Assembly (NCBI GenBank): GCA_003353825.1
Contig: PIVW01000289.1
Coordinates: 1 to 7,557 of the forward strand
Length of the DNA: 7,557 nt
Direction of reading: 5' to 3'
Origin: Chloroflexota bacterium
Lineage (GTDB): Bacteria; Chloroflexota; Anaerolineae; J102
Within the stretch, counting starts at the first letter, position 1, and each line of letters starts with the position of its first letter. Of the stretch, positions 4,277-7,557 are shown piece by piece. The position numbers were made by a program, and so were the translations under genes. The notes beneath the pieces were generated by a model, which saw nothing but the letters and a program-made list of their open reading frames with translations, made no database searches and was not told the DNA's origin.

Positions 4277-7243
4277 CTACAGTAAATTCAATTCTCTGGC
4301 CCTGGCCACTGCCTGAGTTCGATTTTGCACGTCGAGCTTACTAAAGATTTTGTTGGTGTGCGACTTGACCGTACTCACAGCGATGACCAGTTTTTGGGCA
4401 ATCTCCTGGTTTGACATACCCGCAGTGACCAATTGCAGCACTTCCAGTTCACGCTCGCTGAGCGGGTCGATGAGAGCAGGGGGGTTTTCTTTTTCCTCTG
4501 TCCCCCTGCTTCTGTAAACAGGGGGATGCTCCCCTATGAGAAATGCATCCAGTAGTTTGCTGACGTAATCCGGCGCAATGTCCCGTGAGGCTGCCTGACG
4601 GAGCAACGCCACCATTGGCAAGCCCTCATCGACAAAGATACGGACGTAGCCTTCAGGCTCGGCGATGGTCAGGGCACGGGTTAGCGGGGACAAGGCTTGC
4701 TCCGGGTTGTTTTGAGCGTACAGGGTTAGGGCCTGGAGTATCAGAATTTCCAGCATACGCCCCACTCGTCCCGTGGACTCCGCTACCGAGTGCATACGTT
4801 TCAACAGCGCCAATGCTTCCTCAAACCGTCCCTGGGCAATCAATACGCGCACCAGCGTGGCGTATTCGCCTGGAAGTTGAGGATAGTTAAATCCATCATC
4901 TAGCCGCAGCCCGCACGTCTTAGCCCAAGAGGCAGCCGCAGCCAAATTGCCCTGGACCAGCCATACTCTGGCCTGCACGGCGGCTACCCAGGGAAAAAGT
5001 GGAGATGGTTTTTGCACTAACCGTTCCGCCTGCCGGATTGCCTCGATGGCGCCAACGGCATCCCCTTGCGCTTGTAATATGCGGGCCTGAATGATGTGTC
5101 CAACCTCCATCAGGCCCAACATATTCCCTTGTTGCCCCAATTGGAGGCCAATGGTCAGATATCGCTTGGCTGCCTCCAGGTCATTTTGCTCGCGTAATAC
5201 CTCGGCCAGACCCAGATAGGCCCAGCCCGTGGTGGGAAAGGTTGGTCTCGATTGCCCGCGTTCCTCGGTCCACTGCTCGACAGATTGCAACGCCTGTCGA
5301 TAGGTTTGGGCCGCCTGGTGTAAATGCCCCTGCTCCTCTTGAAGCAAGGCCAGGCTACTACTGGCGGCAGACAGGACGGTGATAAGATTGCCGGCCGCCT
5401 GAGCCATCGCGACAGCCTCCGCCAAAACCTGACCAGCCTGAGCCAGATTGCCGGCCGATTGGTAGGCGTTCCCCAGATTCATTGTGATCACACTGCGCAC
5501 AGTCAGGTTGTCCTCGGGCAGACGTTCAAGCGCTTGCCGGGAAAGTTCGATGGCCTGGGCAGCATCGCCTTGGTTGTTAGCAATCATGGCCCGAATGGCC
5601 GCCACCTCCCCCCACATCCCCTGCACTTCGGCCTCGTTCTGATTTTGTCTATTTTCTACCCTGCCGGTTCCACCCTCTGCCAGGCTTCTTTCGGCCTCTT
5701 GTAGAAGTGGCTCAACTTGCTCCCACTCATCGGTAATGATCATTGCCCAGGCTCGGGCTAAACTGAAGCGTGGCCGAGAGTGGATCAGTTCTTCAGGCAG
5801 CGCCTGTAACCAGCTTAGGACGGTCCCCACTTCGCCATGAGTCAACATAGCCAGGGCAAGCTGTTCAATCAGCTGGGTAGCCTGCTCAAAATCTCCAGCG
5901 GCCAGGGCGTGGTTCACTGCTTCCACCGGTAGCTCATTATGCGCATACCACGTGCTGGCCCGACGATGCAGCATTACCAGTTCTTCCTCGTCTACGGTTC
6001 TTCGTAAATGCTCTTGCAGAGAGTGGGCAAAGAGATGGTGATAGCGATACCAACGCCGCTCATCATCCAAGGGGATGATGAAGAGGTTGGTTTGTTCAAG
6101 ATATTCCAAAACTTCCTGACTCTGGAGATTGGAGACTGGGACGCTTCGGACGCTTCGCTTCTGGAGATTATCAGTCGCTTGGTCATCACTTTCCAATCTC
6201 CCCACCACCGCATCACAAAGGGGGCCACACAGTCGATCCAGAATAGACGTTTGCAACAAAAACTTCTGCATATTTTCGGGCTGTCGAGAAAGGACCTCTT
6301 CAATCAAGTAGTCAAGGATGTAACGGTGGCTGCCGGTGAAGTTAGCGATGAAACTCTCAATGTCGCTCCGGCCTTGGGAAAGGGGCGCTTGCAGGGCAAG
6401 GGCGGCCAATTGCAATCCGGTTATCCAGCCTTCGGTGTGGGTTTCCAACGCCTGCACATTGCCTGTCGACAAGTTCAGCCCCATTACTTCGTTCAGAAAG
6501 GTTACCGCTTCTTGGGCAGTAAAGCGCAGGTCATCAGCACGCAACTCGGTCAATTGACCCCGGCCACGCAGGCGGGCCAAGGGCAGTGGCGGATCGACCC
6601 GGCTGGTGATAACCAGGTGCATCTGCGGCGGCAGGTGGTCGAGCAGGAAGGTGAGAGCATCGTGGATGGCCGAGGTGGCAATGGCGTGATAATCATCAAG
6701 AACCAGAACACACCGAGTATCGATAGAGATGGTCGCAATGTCATTGATGAGAGTTGTCATTAGAGTTTCAGCTGGGGGTGTGGTTGCATTGGCAACTGCG
6801 GTTGCGTTGGCAACCGGGGGCGACAGAAGCATTCCTTGCGCTGCTTGGCCGATGTCCGGGTCAATCTGCTGAAGGGCGGCGATGAAGTAAACCAGAAAGC
6901 GAGTGGGGTCGTTGTCGGCATCGTCAAGGGAAAGCCAGGCCACGCGATTTTGGATTTTGGATACTTCGACTGTGCTCAAGTTGTTTCTTGAGTCGCTCAA
7001 CACAGGTTTTGGATTTACGATTTTGCCTGTGCCTGCCACATCCGATTCCAAATCGTAAATCCAACTGCTGACCAGGGTGGTTTTGCCAAACCCGGCCGGG
7101 GCGGAGATAAGGGTGAGTTTGCGGCCAAAACCTTGGTTTTGGCCCAGACCCTCGTTCAGTCGCTCAATCAGACGGGGGCGGGAGACGAGTTCGGGCCGGG
7201 TGGGAGGGATATAGAGTTTTGTGGTTAAAATTGGGGTGGACAT
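4277..7243 (-). CDS. MalT-like LuxR-family ATP-dependent transcriptional regulator (regulator B)
   Basis: A 988-residue paralogue of regulator A with the same order of domains. Walker A APAGFGKTT is at 48-56, Walker B VLVLDDYH at 179-186, SRVDPPLPLARLRGRGQLTELR at 214-235, HTEGWITGLQLAALAL at 269-284, and RRWYRYHHLFAHSL at 396-409. A TPR-like helical array covers about 420-900, and a LuxR HTH about 925-988 (DPLSERELEVL ... NQEIAQKL ... STVKSHTNKIFSKLDV.NRTQAVARA). The first 33 residues differ from regulator A at only two positions (7 and 21), whereas the sensor region has diverged strongly, which suggests a different ligand. Start chosen as for regulator A: conserved N-terminus, TATAAT 6 nt upstream, no Shine-Dalgarno. 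Unusual: several repeat-derived in-frame insertions (residues about 34-41, 61-100, 143-154, 348-375, 906-915), one of them only a few residues after Walker A. The reading frame stays intact through all of them. The ligand is unknown; it is the gene immediately upstream of arsM, but separated from it by a terminator. Confidence 0.95.
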   Translation of the reverse strand: MSTPILTTKLYIPPTRPELVSRPRLIERLNEGLGQNQGFGRKLTLISAPAGFGKTTLVSSWIYDLESDVAGTGKIVNPKPVLSDSRNNLSTVEVSKIQNRVAWLSLDDADNDPTRFLVYFIAALQQIDPDIGQAAQGMLLSPPVANATAVANATTPPAETLMTTLINDIATISIDTRCVLVLDDYHAIATSAIHDALTFLLDHLPPQMHLVITSRVDPPLPLARLRGRGQLTELRADDLRFTAQEAVTFLNEVMGLNLSTGNVQALETHTEGWITGLQLAALALQAPLSQGRSDIESFIANFTGSHRYILDYLIEEVLSRQPENMQKFLLQTSILDRLCGPLCDAVVGRLESDDQATDNLQKRSVRSVPVSNLQSQEVLEYLEQTNLFIIPLDDERRWYRYHHLFAHSLQEHLRRTVDEEELVMLHRRASTWYAHNELPVEAVNHALAAGDFEQATQLIEQLALAMLTHGEVGTVLSWLQALPEELIHSRPRFSLARAWAMIITDEWEQVEPLLQEAERSLAEGGTGRVENRQNQNEAEVQGMWGEVAAIRAMIANNQGDAAQAIELSRQALERLPEDNLTVRSVITMNLGNAYQSAGNLAQAGQVLAEAVAMAQAAGNLITVLSAASSSLALLQEEQGHLHQAAQTYRQALQSVEQWTEERGQSRPTFPTTGWAYLGLAEVLREQNDLEAAKRYLTIGLQLGQQGNMLGLMEVGHIIQARILQAQGDAVGAIEAIRQAERLVQKPSPLFPWVAAVQARVWLVQGNLAAAASWAKTCGLRLDDGFNYPQLPGEYATLVRVLIAQGRFEEALALLKRMHSVAESTGRVGRMLEILILQALTLYAQNNPEQALSPLTRALTIAEPEGYVRIFVDEGLPMVALLRQAASRDIAPDYVSKLLDAFLIGEHPPVYRSRGTEEKENPPALIDPLSERELEVLQLVTAGMSNQEIAQKLVIAVSTVKSHTNKIFSKLDVQNRTQAVARARELNLL
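4501..4526. repeat. Hairpin insertion in the sensor-HTH linker of regulator B (residues about 906-915)
   Basis: TCCCCCTG (4501-4508) and CAGGGGGA (4519-4526) form a perfect 8-bp inverted repeat with a 10-nt loop; a further G-rich copy (AGCAGGGGGG) lies at about 4476-4485. The linker is about seven residues longer than in regulator A and has unrelated sequence (HPPVYRSRGTEEKENPP). Confidence 0.6.
6121..6201. repeat. In-frame repeat cluster in regulator B (residues about 348-375)
   Basis: TCTGGAGATT occurs at 6121-6130 and 6160-6169, GACGCTTCG twice in tandem at 6140-6157, and GGAGATTGGA (6124-6133) forms a 10-bp inverted repeat with TCCAATCTCC (6192-6201). The stretch TGGAGAT/TGGAGAC is again in 7-nt phase. 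It lies at the same protein site as the 2023-2101 insertion of regulator A, but the sequences are unrelated. Confidence 0.6.
6782..6817. repeat. 18-nt tandem repeat in regulator B (PVANATAVANAT)
   Basis: Two adjacent 18-nt units, each containing GGTTGC(A/G)TTGGCAAC, encode VANAT-AVANAT at residues 143-154. The second unit is itself a dyad (GGTTGC-GTTG-GCAACC). An in-frame duplication in the poorly conserved stretch between Walker A and Walker B. Confidence 0.7.
6946..7062. repeat. Composite in-frame repeat insertion after Walker A in regulator B (residues 61-100)
   Basis: From left to right on the plus strand: GATTTTG twice (6946-6959); CTTCGACTGTGCTCA (6964-6978); a 6-bp hairpin CTCAAG/CTTGAG (6975-6992); heptamers GGTTTTG, GATTTAC, GATTTTG (7005-7025); and a perfect 13-bp inverted repeat GGATTTACGATTT (7011-7023) with AAATCGTAAATCC (7050-7062). 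It replaces seven residues of regulator A (RQSGVPA) by about 39 and keeps the frame open. Confidence 0.75.
7123..7144. repeat. Perfect 10-bp-arm palindrome in regulator B (residues 34-41)
   Basis: GGCCAAAACC and GGTTTTGGCC flank a central TT. It accounts for a 6-residue insertion (EGL-GQNQGF-GRKL against EGLRRKL in regulator A) just before the strand leading to Walker A. Confidence 0.7.
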
Positions 7244-7249
7244 AGGCAG

Positions 7250-7277
7250 ATTATAAGCCCTGTTGCATGAAACACAA
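7250..7277 (-). promoter_or_regulatory. Promoter of regulator B, probably leaderless
   Basis: TATAAT at 7255-7250 on the minus strand, 6 nt before the ATG at 7243, with a weak -35 (TTGTGT, 7277-7272, 16-nt spacing). The geometry is identical to that of regulator A, and no Shine-Dalgarno lies between -10 and start codon. Conservation of this spacing in two otherwise diverged genes supports its function. Confidence 0.65.
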
Positions 7278-7308
7278 AAAGAGCCTCGGTCGTCGTTGAG
7301 GCTCTTTT
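7277..7308 (-). terminator. Terminator copy upstream of regulator B
   Basis: A perfect 11-bp stem (7277-7287 with 7298-7308) extended by two G-T pairs on the loop side; the U-tract is on the minus-strand downstream side. It is the copy of the terminator at 3099-3132. No gene is seen ending just upstream (7309-7557), so here it seems to act as an insulator carried along with the regulator promoter. Confidence 0.75.
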
Positions 7309-7456
7309 CCTTGACGTAGGTGGTGATGGGTGGCCAACGCCCTCCAACCTCAATTCGCGTGGAGGTGTCATTCAGAACTCATCGCACGGTATATATCGTA
7401 GAGCTTATGAGGATGATTGGTAAAAGAAATATCCACCCTAGCAGCTTGTCGGAAAA
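7309..7456. other. Gene-free segment upstream of regulator B
   Basis: No coding region is supported. A weak hairpin CCTCCA (7341-7346) with TGGAGG (7360-7365) is present without a T-tract. Similarity to the regulator A upstream region stops at about 7313, just outside the terminator. Confidence 0.4.
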
Positions 7457-7553
7457 AGACTTCGGAAGTTTCCAACAGTGACTTATAGAGCTTAGTTACC
7501 CTCATTATGGGCTGATTTGGTGGCAAAATCACGCTCTAAAACTTCCGAAGTCT
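7457..7553. repeat. 15-nt inverted repeats enclosing a 67-nt core (possible MITE-like element)
   Basis: AGACTTCGGAAGTTT at 7457-7471 is perfectly complementary to 7539-7553, giving a 97-nt unit. Each arm also contains the near-palindrome ACTTC-N-GAAGT. No transposase and no clear target duplication is seen (flanks GGAAA and GGCA), and the window ends 4 nt later. It could be a miniature element, the end of an insertion sequence, or a long hairpin. Confidence 0.5.
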
Positions 7554-7557
7554 GGCA

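Noticed and set aside
6008..6763. Open frame of 251 codons on the plus strand
   Set aside because: It lies wholly antisense to regulator B, shows no recognisable domain, and its frame follows from the codon pattern of the well-supported minus-strand gene. The other plus-strand frames within 599-3037, 3287-3853 and 4585-6557 are rejected for the same reason.
7407..7481. 24-codon plus-strand frame starting MRMIGKRNIHPSS
   Set aside because: It is very short, has no clear ribosome binding site, and ends inside the inverted-repeat element.

Overview
The window carries three genes, all on the minus strand. In order of transcription they are a MalT-like LuxR-family ATPase regulator of 988 residues (7243 to 4277), an arsenite S-adenosylmethionine methyltransferase, arsM (4020 to 3148), and a second, paralogous MalT-like regulator of 956 residues (3066 to 196). 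Very large LuxR/MalT paralogues starting with the same MSTPIL...KLYIPPTRPELV stretch, 7-nt tandem repeats in spacers, and leaderless promoters fit an environmental filamentous Chloroflexota (Anaerolineae-like). This placement is inference from gene style; there is no rRNA or marker gene in the window.

Layout. 1-195: gene-free tail downstream of the second regulator, with heptamer-phase repeats. 196-3066: regulator A. 3067-3147: a short spacer holding a 13-bp stem terminator that serves arsM, followed at once by the regulator A promoter, whose TATAAT ends 6 nt before the ATG, so its mRNA is probably leaderless. 3148-4020: arsM. 4021-4276: an information-rich spacer with a Shine-Dalgarno, a good sigma70-type promoter, a perfect dyad just downstream of the promoter, three 12-nt repeats just upstream of it, and the terminator of regulator B. 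4277-7243: regulator B. 7244-7557: a terminator-promoter module nearly identical to that of regulator A, then about 150 nt without a visible feature, then a 97-nt segment bounded by 15-nt inverted repeats.

How the parts may work together. ArsM methylates As(III), a detoxification step. No arsR, arsB/acr3 or arsC is present, so arsM appears to be a stand-alone transcription unit with its own regulated promoter. The flanking MalT-like proteins are STAND ATPases: an NTPase switch, TPR-like sensor repeats and a C-terminal DNA-binding HTH. Their ligands cannot be read from sequence. Control of arsM by either one is a hypothesis suggested by adjacency and by the repeats directly upstream of the arsM promoter.

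The most unusual aspect is the number of small palindromic or heptameric repeats lying in frame inside both regulator genes, at loops and domain junctions, with the same short motifs recurring at different sites. A second is that terminator, leaderless promoter and gene start are duplicated as one unit (63 of 69 nt identical up to the ATG) while the rest of the two genes has diverged.
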